Origin: Tetmemena sp. SeJ-2015
Lineage: Eukaryota > Ciliophora > Spirotrichea > Sporadotrichida > Oxytrichidae
DNA: 64,000 nt
Direction: 5' to 3'
Assembly: GCA_027382625.1 (NCBI GenBank)
Contig: JAJKFJ010022763.1
Coordinates: forward strand, 1 to 64,000
A model generated the notes under the pieces. The model ran no database searches and had not been told where the DNA came from. It saw nothing but the letters and a program-made list of their open reading frames with translations. Below, one piece after another: positions 45,230-59,200 of the stretch; position 1 is the stretch's first letter, and the number at the start of each line of letters is the position of its first letter. The position numbers and the translations under genes are program-made.

Positions 45230-48200
45230 TCATAAAATTTATAATTACTATTCAAATGAAAAGTTAACTTGCTTTGCTACTTTTGCCAATTAGTTTTCTT
45301 TCTGAAACACTGAGTTGGTTACCTTTCTGCGATTATGGAGCTTGATGCTTTAGTAAGAAGAGTAATTTTAGGACTATTAAGCAGCCTTTTAGTAAGAGTT
45401 ACCTGCATTATTTTTTCTCGCAGGACCTGCTTGAATTGAATGTCTATTTGGAGTTAGGATCTAACTAGAAATTCCATAGAGATCTTAAGTCATTAGCTTT
45501 TAATGCTTGCTTGCTAGAGTTGAACTTTGAGTCACATTCACAGATTACTGAAGCAGAGTAGACTCTATCATCTTTTCAGCAGGGGGACTTTTGAGCTATA
45601 AGCAATCGCCTAGCTTTAATTAAATGTCACTTGACTTTGCTGTAAGGAGACCATCGGATCGTTCTAACTTGAGGTTTGAGATTAAGACTAAGCAGCCTGA
45701 CCTTGATTATTTTGAGTTTACTTGAATGCAGAATAATCATTAAGGACATTTGTGCTTGGTCGTTGAGAAGTTTTTTAGCTTACTGATGCAGTTTATTTTG
45801 AAGTCTTTGAAGCTTTAAAAGCGGAAGAAGAGTTATGTTGCTGTAATAATTTCGATTAGCCAGTGGTTACTTTTGAAGTAGTATTTGCAATGACTAAAGT
45901 GTTGCTACTCTCTTTATCAATAACATTATCCTTGTTTATACCTGAGAGATTATTAAGTAAGTTCATATGACTACTTTGCTCAACAAAGCTTATGCGAACT
46001 TTTTAAGTCTGAGACATAGACATCTTAACATTTGTTTGATTACCACTACTAGACTGAAGCTAAATTTAAGGCAACTATTCCTGAGATTCCTGCTTGATCT
46101 ACACTGTGGAGATATTAACTGTCTGAGAGATTATATCAGAAGCGTTGGCTAAATTGTTACTAGTGCTATTCAATTATTTGACAGGTTGTTAGAGAGTTGA
46201 AGTGCCTAGTTGTTAGATGGACTATATTTAGCGCTTGGGATTTAAACTGGCCTAGGCTTGACTTGTAATTTTTTGGACCCACTTGAAGCATCGATAGCTT
46301 AAGAAGTCTATATCAAATTATTGGTGAGTCCGAGACTAATTCTGCCACCTGAAGATTGTGTATGAAGACCATGAACCTGAACTGAATGCAATTGACTCTA
46401 CTGTTAGCTAAGCTTATGATGGTGCTATTAAATCTGTTCCTTCAATGAACTAGGATGTTACTGCTAACTTATTTGATTCACAGCTATAGCTTGGAGTTTA
46501 TTAGCCTAATCTGGAGGGGATATATTGCGGTTGGCTGATACAGCAGCATTCGACACTGCTTAGTTAATAGGCTTTTTATTGTTCATGGCTTGCTTATTTT
46601 GAGACTAAGCTAACTTGTCCCTTTTAATTCTTCATCTACTAATGTGAGATTTAAAGAGAGTGAAGGTTTAAAGGTCTGTTGAGCTGGTAAACTCGAAGTT
46701 GGAGCATGCTATGCTATCGTTGACTAAATAGTTGCAGTTGTGTGATAATTTTTAGACTAAAGGGATTAAATGAAAAAAAAAGAATAAAGTATTACAGATG
46801 AGCTGTTCTTTTTAAGTTTTCCTGTTATTGATGGCCCGCTGCCACTATGAGTTTTATCGCTTTTTTAAGAGTCACTTCACAAAATTAAACTTCAAAAGGA
46901 TATCATACATATTTTCGACATCTCCTCCATCATCTTCATCGCCAAGGTTCTTTCCAATATTATTGATAAAGAAATTATCAGGAGCAAATGGCTTCCCCAT
47001 AAAATTTAACTTGGCAACTATAGAAAATATTCATTAGAAGAAAGCACCATACTTTTTTTTAGCTTGCTTGAGGCATTTAAAGCCATGTTGACATTGTCTT
47101 CTCTACCAATTGAGCTTGATGAGCTACTGTTTACCTCATCCATTTCAATAACTAGAGGTAGTTTTTTACTTAGGAAAAAATTTACTTTCTTTTCTGAGTA
47201 GAGTGCCACTACTTCCACTTGGCATTAGCATTTTCTTGCTTGAATTATGCATTCCTTTACCTTAAGAGCCAAAGAGAGATTGATGACTTTAACTTCCTGT
47301 ATTTAATAGATATCTAAACGATAAGGAATTGTATTTTTGTTGTTGATACTTTTGTGGGTGTGATTTTGTGGAGTACCCTCCCAGTTTATAGATTTCTGGC
47401 TGTTTGATTTATACACCAATCTCATGTTCTACATAAAACATGAAGCTTCGTTAATAAAGTTCTGTTGATAGGTATTATTAGAGTAACTATTATGATAATT
47501 ATAGGCCATTCCATGCATTTATGCTGAGCTGACGCCTCCTCCAGCTACTGTGTAATCTTAGTTAGGCAAATTTTACAAGCTTGCACTTGCAGCGACTCCA
47601 TGGGCGAAGCTGGGTCCTGTGTTCCCCAAGCCAACTGGAGTTTCATCATTGTAATTAGAATCTCTGTAGGGCTGAGTGGAATTGAAGGGTTGATTGCTAT
47701 TCTGCAAGTTAGTCAGTGAGCCTATATTTCCCACTGCGTAGTTGCTTACGTTATTCTAAAATGTTACACCATGTGCAGTTACTGCCCCTCCGCTGCTATT
47801 ATTCGCGTTATTTTGATAACTGCTTGAAGGCCCACTGAAAGCCATATGAAGTTAGTTCATAGCAGCTCCATTTCCTAAGTTCAAACTATTCAAGAGAATT
47901 TATTGATGATGCAAACCTAGTTATGCTTGTGAATTTGTGTTAGCCATCATAAGCTACCTTTTCTGTTTGTTCTTAATGAAAGAGTTCATTGGAGAGGAGT
48001 TACACTTCTAGAGCATTTTTTGGCTGCCAGAGTAAATTACTTAGGCCTATTGCTGCTAAGGCGACATGTTTATTTTGTTCTTGAGTGAGAGGTTAGAAGT
48101 TGAACTGTTAGAGCTCTCCATGTGTGTCTAATATGACATCCCATTCATAGAAATGAAAATATACTTTGATACTCATGTTCTAACTTATAAGACTACCAGC

Positions 48201-48824
48201 CGTTCCTCCTTGAATTTGTTTGAGTTTGTGTAAGTTCGGAATTTTGGCATTAAAGTTCACTATAAAGAAGGTTAAGAGCAGTCAAATATAATTCAGAATG
48301 TCTTTATTTACTTACTTGCTTGGATGTTGTTAGAATTCAAATTGTTGTTGTTGTTATTTATGGTGCCACTCATATTATTGTAGCTATTATCCTATACTCC
48401 TCCACCACCGCTCGAGCTTTTAGCTAACTGTATTTGCTGCTGAGATTATGACTATTGTATCTGCTAACCGATAATGCCTGTATTTCCCCCGCTGCCTCCA
48501 CCCCCAGAGCTCATGCTCAGAAGTTGGCTGGCGCTGTTTAAATGTGAAGGCTGCTGATTTTATTGAGGCTAATTGAATTGCTGATGTGAGGGATACTATT
48601 AAAGGGAGTGTTGATGATGGTAGGTCTGCTAAGCCATAATCTAACTGTGAGATTAAGACTGATAAGTTTAGGGATTATTGGAATGCTGGCCGCTCATTGA
48701 CTGGTGAGAAGCCCCAATCGAAGAATTAACTTAAGTTTGGGTTTATCTTTTCTGTATAATATATTTAAGATTATATATACATGAATGTATTTATATTTTG
48801 TAGTTGCTGCTCCTTTTCACTCAT
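45230..48824 (-). CDS. Large Gln/Asn-rich (prion-like) protein
   Basis: ATG 48824 (MSEKEQQLQ) to TGA 45232-45230. Long clean frames with dense TAA/TAG Gln codons run 48720-48310 (Q/H/S-rich, SSGGGGSGG), 47940-47030 and 46790-45560. A 39-nt GT..AG intron near 46799-46761 joins SSS to SKNYHTT. The middle is more ordered: VYKSNSQKSINWEGTP, then DIYQIQEVKVINLSLALKVKE, FFLSKKLPLVIEMDEVN and VENMYDILLKFNF (around 47430-46885). No named domain, but these are the only non-repetitive parts. The remainder is Q/S/T/N low complexity, as in transcriptional or RNP-granule proteins. It lies 47 bp upstream of the TBC gene on the same strand. Frame changes near 46190 and 45570. Confidence 0.65.
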
Positions 48825-49206
48825 TTTAATGAATTTATTATAATTCAAACGAAATTAAATCCTAAGAATCTAAAACCAAAATATTTTATCCCTTTATTAC
48901 AGTAGCACCTCTTTTCGATTTTTTAGTGTTTGATAATTTAAAAAACTTTTACAAAATGAGAGTTGTCCATCAGATATAAACTCAAGTATACTCATAAACT
49001 CACTTCAGAATAAAAAATAACTATTCCAAATGCATTTGATGTGCAATGACTGAAAAAAGGTAAGTGTTTATATTATGGCTTTGAGGAAGTGGCTAATAAA
49101 GTCCTAACTTAAAGTACAAATTTTAAATTAAATTACAAATATTAAAATAGAGAAAATATTGTGTAAAGCAGAATTATTCAACCCAGAGACTAAAGCCAAA
49201 TTAAAA
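48825..49206. other. Divergent intergenic region
   Basis: AT-rich, no sustained frame; it separates the start of the Q/N-rich gene (48824, minus) from ATG 49207 (plus). Poly-A/T tracts only. Confidence 0.5.
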
Positions 49207-51877
49207 ATGATAGGAGCCCTAAATAAACTATTCAGAAAGACTGCCTCTCTCAAAGGCAAAGACATCTTTGATAAGGTAATATACTTCATCCAAAGTACTA
49301 ATTCTTTGTTTTAAACAAATAATGGAGAAATAGAGCATTATTTTATGTTTAAATTGTTTTAGAGATTAATAAAGGCTTCTTACTCAGGAGATATGAAGGA
49401 ACCCAAAGAAAAGCATGTATTGTGTAAGAAAGTTTAGTATGACAGCAGTCTTGGTTTAAAATCAAGACTTGCTTACTCCCATCTTAAAATTTCTTCTTTC
49501 AACTCACTATAATAAAAACTGAAACTTGTTTATAAATAAGTTGCTTCTTTCATTTTATGTATAAGGTTTATAACCACTTGTATTTAAACAAAATCTAAGT
49601 AAAATACTAACCCCTTTTTGTAATAGTCATTTTGGAATGTTTGAAAGGCAAGCATCTGGAGCTAATTCGACCAAATTAATTTTTTTTATCCATTTATTAC
49701 TTTCAAAAGAGGCTTTGAGAAAGGTTTCTGACCGCTTCTTCAATAATCTGAAGTCGCTCTCTTTGATGGTCAAAGCTCTTATTATCTTACATAGAGCCCT
49801 TCAGGAGGAAGATATTTCACAAACAGTGGCTCACAAAATCAAAGAGATGGAAAATATTCTTCAGCCCTGCTAGAATGATGACCAGTCCTATGGTAAGTAG
49901 AGTTGCTCCCTGCTTTTAATAGTCTCTATTAAGTTTTGAGTTCTTCGAAATTCCACCTGTCGAAATAATCACACACGTAATTACTAACTCACGCTGTCTA
50001 TTTTTAGATTTGAAGATGCAGTGCTTCATATCAGACCTATATATAAACTACATCAAGAACCTAATAAACTTCATAATCATATCGCAGCTGTTCCAAGTGT
50101 CACTGAGAGATCTGCACCACTACTCTCGCTCACTTCAGCTGATAGAGCTGTTTCTCATATTCACGAGGAATTGATACACTTATCGAGTGTATCGTAAAAG
50201 TATTTGAACAGAAAGCATATTGCCAGCACTACAGACTATTCCACTCAGTTATCTCATTAAAGTAAATAATTCTACTCTTATTTATCTACTTGTTGTTTGT
50301 GGATCTTCTCAAAATCTATCAGTCATACTACTTGCTCGTTACTGTAATAAAAGTTCACAATGTTTTTAATTGACTAGGTAAATGTAATGATGGAGAAGTT
50401 TGATGAGATGGACTTGAAAGACTCGAAAAGAGCATTCATCATCTACCTGAATTTCATTAAGGTGAACAGAGAAATTCGCAAGATGGCTGCTGTTATTGTC
50501 CAAGAGTTCAACATAAATAATTACCTTCCTTGTGTAGTAGATTTAATTTGGGTTTCTAATTTTAATAAAGCTAAGCTACACTTCTATGACATAGATACAA
50601 AAGTGGTAGAGGCACTCAAGTAGTCTAATTGAGTTGAGAGAGAGGAAACTCAAGAGAGGTGGAGGTGGCTCTTCTAGCCAAGAGAATGTTGATTTTCTTT
50701 TAAGCTTCAAATTTTTAAATACTTAATTGATAGCAGTTCAGACAATGCAACCACCTAGGGCAAGGGATAGCAAAGAGACAAATCAACCATGCAAAAAAAT
50801 CTTTTACTACCCTTTTTACATAAATATGATGCAATCCGCTCGGGAAAGTAGCAAACAAAATTAACTACAGGGCTCTACTGAATAGTTAGACAACCTTTAA
50901 ACTGAGAGATAAGGATTAAAATCAAGCCAAAAGTAGAAAGCAATCAAAGAGGAATCAATAAAGTATCACAATAGAGGGAACTGAAAGGCCAAGTAATTGA
51001 GATGCAAGGAAGCTAAGGTGGCTAGCAAATGACGATCCCTATTTTAGAAGGAGATCAAAAGGCAAACTTCACTAATGCCATGAGATAGGCTACAATCGAA
51101 CTTGGTGCTTTGAAACAATCCTCTAAGAATACAGAAGTCATTAGGAACTAAAACTACCTCGACCAACAGATATTCAATGATTACGAGTAACAACCAAAGT
51201 AGAGCAATAAACTCTAAAAACAGTCCCAAGCTTATAATGATGTTCATGATGAGCATGATAGGATCTTACTAATCCTAACTCAGATATAGTCAATCTATTT
51301 TTCAATTCTCTTATACTCTACTTTCCTATTGGGAATTTTATTATTTTTCTAAGTCAAAAGATCCTACACCCAGACTATGGATAGGATGCAACTTGAGTTT
51401 TTCAAAAAGAGCTAATAGATTAAACAAGAGAACTATTTAAAGGCCTTAAATAAACTCCAATAAGCGCACCCAGCCAACGAGTTTATGCTAAGAAATAAAC
51501 CTCAGCCACAAATTGAAGGAGCCTTAAAAAGATAAAAGTCACCTCAGATAGTGGCATTCGAGAAACACGAGCAGAAGCTAATGAGCTACATGAGCTAGCT
51601 GGAGAGAATATAGGAGGAGGATTAGATGATGCAGGCCATGAACATCAATAAGTTTTCTAAGTTTGCTGATGAACTACTTCTTGAGGATACCCCAGATAAA
51701 AACAACAACTAGATCTCATATAAATAGAGATAAACAATTCATAGATTAAATCTTATAATACTGCTCTTTATATTTCTATAAGTAGTGTCAACCTATATTA
51801 AAATTTTCCTTTCTTTATCACTTTTGAATTTCAGATTTGAATTAAACAGAAAAGAAGGAATGATTTTATTTTATTGA
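49207..51877 (+). CDS. ANTH-domain clathrin-adaptor-like protein (AP180/CALM type)
   Basis: ATG 49207 (MIGALNKLFRKTASLKGKD). After an intron at about 49276-49360 comes RLIKASYSGDMKEPKEKHV, the ANTH signature 'KAT..PKxKHV' that binds phosphoinositides. Further ANTH helices follow: LKSLSLMVKALIILHRALQEED (near 49745-49815), HHYSRSLQLIELFLIF (near 50120) and ECIVKVFEQKAYCQHYRLFHSV (near 50195). After another intron, DSKRAFIIYLNFIKVNREI (near 50420) is next. An intron at 50534-50572 precedes YDIDTKVVEAL. AP180/CALM proteins recruit clathrin and sort SNAREs in endocytosis. Coding continues past the TGA at 50630-50632 in another frame through a Gly/Ser and Gln-rich tail and charged helices to TGA 51875-51877. 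The C-terminal extension belongs here only if frameshifts near 50625 and 50990 are errors. Confidence 0.75.
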
Positions 51878-51907
51878 GTAAAAGACTCATATTTCTTTTT
51901 TATAAGT

Positions 51908-53443
51908 ATGAATATGAGAAGAAACTAATTTAAATTGAACAGGTATTTTTATCTTCAGTGCAAGAGGTGTTTAAAGAAAGCTGAGCGAAGTAGATAGCGA
52001 ACAACCTCGGCGATAATTTTCAATTTAGAAATAGTAATCTGGAGGGACTTTCGGAGGTAGTCGCTATGGCGGAAGTAGTAGTTAATAGTTCTAGGATCAC
52101 ACCTTTGGACTAGCTTTAGGCTAGTAACTGAGCGAAAAAAATAGACAGCTTAGTGGTCAAAAATATCTATAGAGCAATTCAAGTAGCAATTATAACAATA
52201 ACTTTGCCTCTACTAAGCAATAAATTGAAGCTGAGGAAGAAGATGAAGATGACGATGATAATTTCTATTTTTAATTAGAATAAATTTCAAGTCTGTTTAT
52301 CAAGATGACCCTATAATGGACAATTATCAGTCGAAATATGATTCTCGCTATGACAAAATCTTTTCCACTGCTAAAGATTAAAGCCATCCTTAAAATGAAA
52401 AGTCTAGTGGGAAATAAGTAAAATAGACCCTAACTATGAAACAAAACACTCTCAACTTTAATGAAGATAAATATTAGTAGAGTCAAACCTAAAGTAAATA
52501 AGCTTAAAATGTGTATTCTTAGAGCACTGCTGATTTGCATCAACAGACAAAGCTATAAAAAGTTGATAAAGACAATAAAATAATGCAGAAAGTGCAATCC
52601 GAGATATTCCCTAATTTTACCACTCAATAAAGTATACATCCAAATCCTCTTATGAATGACTTTGGTGATCAATCATCAATAAATAAACCTTCAAAGGATA
52701 GTTTCTTTATTGAAGCTGACTCATTTATAGTACAGAAGAAATCAAACTCCAATCTACTACGTACAGGAAATCTATTTCCAAGAAACTCGATTAAAAATCT
52801 AGGAGAGTATTAATCTAACCGAATAAATGACCAAGTTAAGGATTATGGATTGAAGATACTTGCAGCAGAAACTTAGTCCTACAATCAAAAATTTCGTTTT
52901 TATTATGTTCTTGGAGCTTTATTAAATCCAAGGCAATCCAAGATAGAGTTATAAAATATGTATTCATTAGTTTTTTTTAAATATGGTGATAGATGACTAC
53001 CTGAGTTCACTTAACAGCGGAAATGACCTTTCAGCAAATATATTTTCCTATGAGAATCACCATAACTTAGGCTTGAGTGGTTTTAATTAGAACTCAAATA
53101 GAAATTCCGACAACCTCTACTTTCAAATATGTTTGAGTTATTCTTAAATATATACTCAGTGGATAAAAGAAAAGCAAGCTACTAATTTGAAGATCAAAAC
53201 CATAGATAAGGACACAACTAAGGGAACGAGGAGGAGGAGCTAGATGAATTTTAAGATGCTCAAGAGTGCTTCTTAGACATAAATGTTGATCTAAACCCAA
53301 ATTTTTAAAATAATAACTACAAGTAAGGTAAATAAGCTGTGGATTCAAAAATCTAAGAGTAAGCATATTTAAGAAGCCAGTCAAGAGGTGGAAATGCCGA
53401 TGAAAGCTTCATGTCTTGCGTTGATAGTGAGGATTACTTTTGA
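51908..53443 (+). CDS. Acidic Gln/Ser-rich unknown protein
   Basis: Plus-strand UAR=Gln coding with Gly/Ser and Gln-rich segments (GGTFGGSRYGGSSSQQ near 52040), an acidic run (EAEEEDEDDDDN, near 52230-52260) and a long mixed segment near 52430-52900 (SEIFPNFTTQQ, KDSFFIEADSFIVQ, ..KILAAETQSYNQKFRFYYV). It ends SCVDSEDYF at TGA 53441-53443. The start is uncertain: ATG 51908 lies in a segment that could also be an intron (GTATGAATA..TTCAG, 51906 to about 51960), in which case this would be further exons of the ANTH gene. One frame change near 52300. No domain recognised. Confidence 0.5.
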
Positions 53444-53626
53444 GAGTAACAACTCCTTCAAACCTTATAGAATGATATCAAATAATAGTTAACCTATTTA
53501 AGATCTTAATTTTTGTAAATATCTTTGGGAAATACTTAAAAATACACGTCTCAAAATCATTCAATTTTCAACTACAATCGTTAAATTGATTCTAACATCT
53601 TTATAAATTCAATAAGATTATTTATT

Positions 53627-56200
53627 TCATAAGGAGCTTTATATTGCTGATTTGAGGAACATTTTGGCCTATGATGTTGATATCTCAACTCTTCCTTTAC
53701 TATTACTGCTTGGTCTCTTTTCTTGGGCCTTATTTGTGCTCTATTTATTCAATGTTAGTTTATTTTTGGGCGTTTATATGAATGAATGACTTGCAGTGCC
53801 TTTGAAAGCGAGGCCACTCTAATTTTTAGCAGTATGCGGTTGATTAAAAGAAGAGTAATTCTAAATTAGTTTAGAGCTTTAAATCGTAGATAGTTAATTG
53901 CCAGCGAGGGATTTGTTTAAAGAATTTAGAGAATGTTTAGAACCTTTAGTAGGAAGCCTCGAATAATTGGTTTAAGCAGTGGTTATATTGTTAAGTTTTA
54001 ACTGATTAGAGTTTATCATGTAGTTTTATTTTTGGTTAAGCATTTAACCTCCAAGCTATCACATAAAAATGTATTGAATTGCAAAAAGATTTCTTGAGAG
54101 CTAATTGTATCTTTGATTTTCAAAACTTGCCTTTTGGTTGTCTTTGCTTTGTTCTTAATTTTTCTCAACTTGTAGATGTGCCTCATCAATTCTAATGTCT
54201 TAAGGATAAATTATTTCATCTGCGAACTTCACTTATTTCTAGTAGGCAATATTTTGAGAGCTCGCTCTTTCTTCATTAGGATCAAACGCTTAAGCATAGA
54301 CGTTTTAAAGATTAGAGGGGTGAGGCATTGCAAGATTTGGTTGCGAGGAAGTATATACTGTGTTGAAGCCTTGGTAGTAGTTGCCCCAGTCCTAATTTAT
54401 GGTAAACGCTTATTGAGTGTCTATTGGAGAAGTGGAGTGCTCCTCACTTGTTATGTTATAGACCGTTTAATCTAATGAAATTAGAAAATTTAATACAGGT
54501 CATGATCGTTTAATTCTGCCTCTCAGAGGGAGTAGTTATATTGTAAATCTGCTATAATGGATCAGAGGAGCCAGTTATTTCATAAAATAAGCATACCACT
54601 ATTAAATAATCTTTTCATTTGAGAGGTAGTTGATAAGAGAATTCCTCTAGTTGCTTTGAGGCTGAGTACTTGTCTGTTCAAATTTGTTTAGCAAGTTTTG
54701 GCGAGCCTCTCTGGTTAAGAAACTGCCCAAATTTTGCTTTGCAGTGCTCTTCACTCTTGAATTCATTCGCTGTGTCTAATTTAAATTAGGTTTGAAAGTG
54801 CACTCTTCAAGGAGCATTTAATAAATGAGATTGCTATTAACTTGTGAAACAATTATTTCCTCTTGCACGTCTTGAGTAGTGAGTTGAATTGGCTTCTTTT
54901 GATGAGTAAGAGCTTTGGCATAGAGTTTATCGAAAACATTTCTTGATTTCAAGGGTTATGTCTACCCATTGTTCAGACCTCCTTAGCTCTTTCTTTCGCA
55001 AGACCCAGTCCTCTACTCATCTCATTTAAAATTACATATGCAGAAATTTCAACAATAAAAATTTAAATCTTGGAACCTAGGGCTAATAAGCTAAGGACTG
55101 AATGTGAATTGCTTTTCTTATTATTGCTCTTGTTGCTCTCTTTGAACCCTCAGCTTCTCTTGCAAAACCTAGCCCTTGCTGAGAAGCAAATCTTCAACCC
55201 TAATTTTAACGTTTCTGTCCCCAGATCCTTATCTGATTGCAAGTTCCAACTTTGCCAAGCTTTGCTCAGCTATTAACTTTAATTATGATATTGTAATAGG
55301 TATATAGTTGTGCTAAACTTAGACTTTTAGTTGATTTCAGGTTTGAATTTAAGTTCAGCATGCGCTGGGCTGCTTTAAGCATTTAATATATGCGTTTCCT
55401 TTTTACTGGCTTCTAGTCTCTTCTGCCTGCACCAGAAAAGCTTATTAAAGTGCAAATGGATCTTCTTCGCATCAAATTCATCCTCTAAGTAGAAATAGCC
55501 ATTTATAAAGAAGCCGAATTTTCTAGGCTCTTTTTTACCTAGCAGAGAGATTAAAACCATACAAGAAAGTAAAAATAAGTATTGAAGATATGGGCCTTCA
55601 TGGACTCGAGATGCAAATTGTGGAGAGCTTGCATGAATACAATCATATTACGCTGGGAAATTGAAGCTTCAGAGCTTACAAAAATTAAAGCATAATATTC
55701 TTTCCTCAAAATATCGATTTAAAGCTCTTTGTTTGATCACCAATCAAGTTATTCCACATGTCGTTAAATTTAATTTAACTTGTCTAAAAAGAATTTATTA
55801 TCGTTAAGTAAATTCTTGGTTGCTTCATCAAAGACTTCAATATAGCCAATCTTATCAAGAAGCTCAACGAGATTCAAGAAAGACAATTCATCATTGTTAT
55901 CAAGATTCATCTCTTTATAAGCCCATTAAATTGAGTTAGCTATCTTTTCTGCAAGCACTAAGTTTGAACGAGTGAGATCAATAGCTTCCTAGTTCTATTT
56001 CTTATCGTTGGAAAAGACCTAGGACTTTAAATTCTAGAGCTTGGTATCTCGGATGAAGAAATCACCATAGAGGTGATCAAAAATTTCTTCTCGAGTTCTT
56101 GAAGAGGTCTGAACCTAGTTCACTTCTTATTCTTAATCTTGATGCTTTACCTTATGAAGCTCTTCTTAATGCAGTCTTAATATAAAGAGGGAAATAAATC
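53627..56200 (-). CDS. Protein with repeated FDxLY / FKPxIN motifs
   Basis: Minus-strand UAR=Gln coding ending at TGA 53629-53627. It is read as exons from about 56180 downwards. These contain EIFDHLYGDFFIRDTKLQNL (near 56080), AELKFKPEINQKS (near 55350), KLRVQREQQEQQQEKQFTFSPQL (near 55120), NVFDKLYAKALTHQKK (near 54930) and LLEECTFKPNLNQTQ (near 54800). A Q/S/N-rich tail follows. The pairing of '[IV]FD.LY....' with '..(T)FKP.[IL]N' is typical of a class of long protist proteins often tied to cilia or the cortex, but I cannot name the family and the association is inference. Met 55020 could start a shorter gene. Several joins between exons need introns or one-base shifts. The tail from 54480 to 53630 is nearly clean. 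Confidence 0.55.
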
Positions 56201-56219
56201 ATAACTTAAACTTTCAAAG

Positions 56220-59200
56220 AACTGCTCATATATATATGTATTATTATTTTATTTATTTCAAAGAACTGCTCTCTTTCTTTTGAGCTAGAGTACTCTCTTA
56301 AGACCTGGCTTTTACCTCCATTGTATCTGCTACTGTATTACTCTGCTTCCTCTAGCCTCAGTTTGTAAAGTTTTTACTCTTTTTCTCTTTAGAAGTTTAT
56401 TTGATCCTCAAAGAATTCTCTTGGCGATCTTCTTGTTTTTTATGCTAGTGAACTTGACGAGTTAATGTTTTGGAGTGTCCCCAAAGATTAAACGCCTTAA
56501 ATCTAGCCTAAACTTAGTAACTAAACTTCTTGATTTTGATTTTAAGAATCCTTGTTCTGATGATTAGAAGGGTTTCTTGCGGATTGCAAACCTCCGAGAG
56601 ACCGAGGTGATTTCTAAGAGTTTATTGGGAGCTCAGATATCTTAGGCGTGAAAGTACACTCCTGCATTTCCTTGTACCTTTTTTGCTATTCTTTGAGCTC
56701 TTATATTCTTATGAGTCTTTGCCTTTTAATTTCACTATCCTTGTAGAGCTCATCAAATCTTTTCTCAATCTACGCTTTAGACGGCGTCACTTTTAGAGGC
56801 AGCGTCTGATTGAATCCATTAGAGTTGTTTTATATTACGTTGCTATTCAAATCCTATCCTATTTATTCATTAAGAATCACTCTTTGGTACTAGTTAGTCA
56901 AGTACCTCTCTCTTTATTGATTGTTAGACCTCTTATTTTTATTTTGGAAAATGTCATTTATTTTTAGAATTTGGGTCTTATCTCTGGGAGAAACAGACTA
57001 CTTAAATTCTTTCTAACTGTAATTCAAATTCTTCTGCGACTGTATTATCTGTGGCTAGAGTTCACCTTATGTATCAAGCCTTATCTGTTAAGGATTTAAA
57101 CTTTGAGGTCTCAGATTTGTTAAAGACTTGGTGTTATGAGATTCAGAAAGTCTAACTTAAGCTATTTTAGGATCATAGAAAATGAAGAAATTATAGAGAG
57201 ACTATAAAATTGAAAGGAGTTTGGGAAAAGGACTAATTGAAATTGATGGATTGTCTTTTGCCACCTGATTTGATCTCACTATCTAAGACTTTACTAATTA
57301 TTTTTTCAGTCAGAATACTGTTGTAATTATTCGCATCATTTTTCTTCGCAGGGGTCTGCTTTAATTCTCTAGATAGATTGCTCTAATTTAAACAAAAATA
57401 GATACTCTTAATTAACTTAAATATAATGTTTAGTCGGACTGTCAGCAAAAGTCAACCTCTTTAAGTAAAAAATATTTAGTAATGATTGAAATACTCCTTG
57501 GATCAACTATTTTTTGAGTCTGATAAAGACTCGCTCTGATTAAGTTTGGATTGGTTTAATAAGCAGCCCCTCCTCTAAGTTTTTCTGGAGTCTCCTCTGT
57601 ATTCATTAACTTATTCATCATGCCTGTTAGCATCAAATGCGTATAACCAATAATTCAAAGACTAAAAGTAATTACACTATGTAAGTATTGCTAGTACTCT
57701 TTTCGAGGAGGCATTCTTAAGTGACAACTGTGCTGTAATTATTGTAAGCTGCATGAGAATTAACTCCAACTTTTACCCCAGTGAAAGATCCAACCTTCTT
57801 AAAGCTGCTCACTTCACTCATGTTTGCATTCCTATTTCTAGTCATTTATTACTACACTCCTTGGTTTCCAAAGTTTAAAATTGTATATAAAATAATTAAA
57901 TAAGAGTTCATAGATTTGTGGAGCCTATTAGCAGCCAACTAATTATAGACCTCACCCTTCTTTTGAATAGTATTCTACTATGTAAGAGTGTTATTCTATA
58001 ACGTTGGATTAAAGCTCTTGATTTCACCAACTTGCTGATCTGCAATACCATTTTTGCAAGTTGTATTTGTGGCGAAGGATTTCATCAGCTATAATGAGGA
58101 TTAAAACTCTGTATTGGTTTGATTAGTATCAGCTCTGTAGGAGTTTCTAATCATTTTTAGTTTCTCTCTTGCGAGTGAATTCGTTTGCTTTCTAGAGGAG
58201 CAAGCTTCATCGACTTTAAATAAATTGATGTATAATTTAAAATGCACATAACTTCCCTCTCCTCTTCTGCCTCATCACTGGCTATATCTTCTGAATTTTG
58301 AGCTAAGTCAATAAAGGAGTGGTGGGGTTCTGCATTGCTCAGATCTGATATATCCCGCATAGGGAGGACGTTAATATGAAAATTCTGTCCTGCTATATAG
58401 GCTCATTTTGTCTTTTCAAAAGAAGAAAAATTGCGATTAATTTATATTTCTTTAAGTTGGCTGATTCTGCTGCATACGGTTACTGTTGATATTAGTTGGC
58501 TATGCACTAAAAGAAAGTTACTAGAAGTGCTTCACTTGCTGATTTGCTTAACTAGGATTAGCCCTATTTTAGTTTCCCATCTATGATGATGGTTGAATTC
58601 CTGCTACGCTAACTTAGTTGAGAGAGTCGGGTGATTTGAGACTAAGACCAGTATTTTAACTGTCAAAGCTATTGATCCTTTGATGTTCGTAGACTTTATG
58701 CTTAACTCCATTTTATGTTTGATAGTTTGATGTATCCTATATTCTTATTGCATTTGAGTCTATGCGATGCGAGTTTCTAACATCTGAGTAGTTCTGAGTT
58801 GGAATATAAAACTGGTCTCTAAACTATTGAGCATTCGTTTTTTCATCACATGAATCCATTTTGATTCCTTAAAGAAAAGTATTAATACGGGTGAGAGAAC
58901 AGTCAGATTTATTATCACAATAAAATTTATTACCTACCTCGCTAAGATTGGAGATCAAACTTTTGGATGTTAAAAGCAGGAGATTACTCGGCTGAGACTA
59001 AGTCCAGAAATTAAAAAAGTTTAAATTTTAAATGCTGGATTGAATTCAGTTCTCTCTGAGGACAGTTGTCTATTAGTGTTCTGCTGCTTGAAATTCACCA
59101 AGGGGCTTACCCTCACTTCTGTGTCTATAACAGAAGAAGGAGGGTTTAAAGAGCTGCTATCATTTTCTCCTAAAGGAGCTATGGCTAAAAATTTTATTGC

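Noticed and set aside
55070..55276. Plus-strand frame with a Leu-rich signal-peptide-like start
   Set aside because: The opposite strand carries QREQQEQQQEKQFTFSPQL, which fits the repeat motif of the surrounding minus-strand gene; poly-Leu is the complement of Gln/Lys codons.
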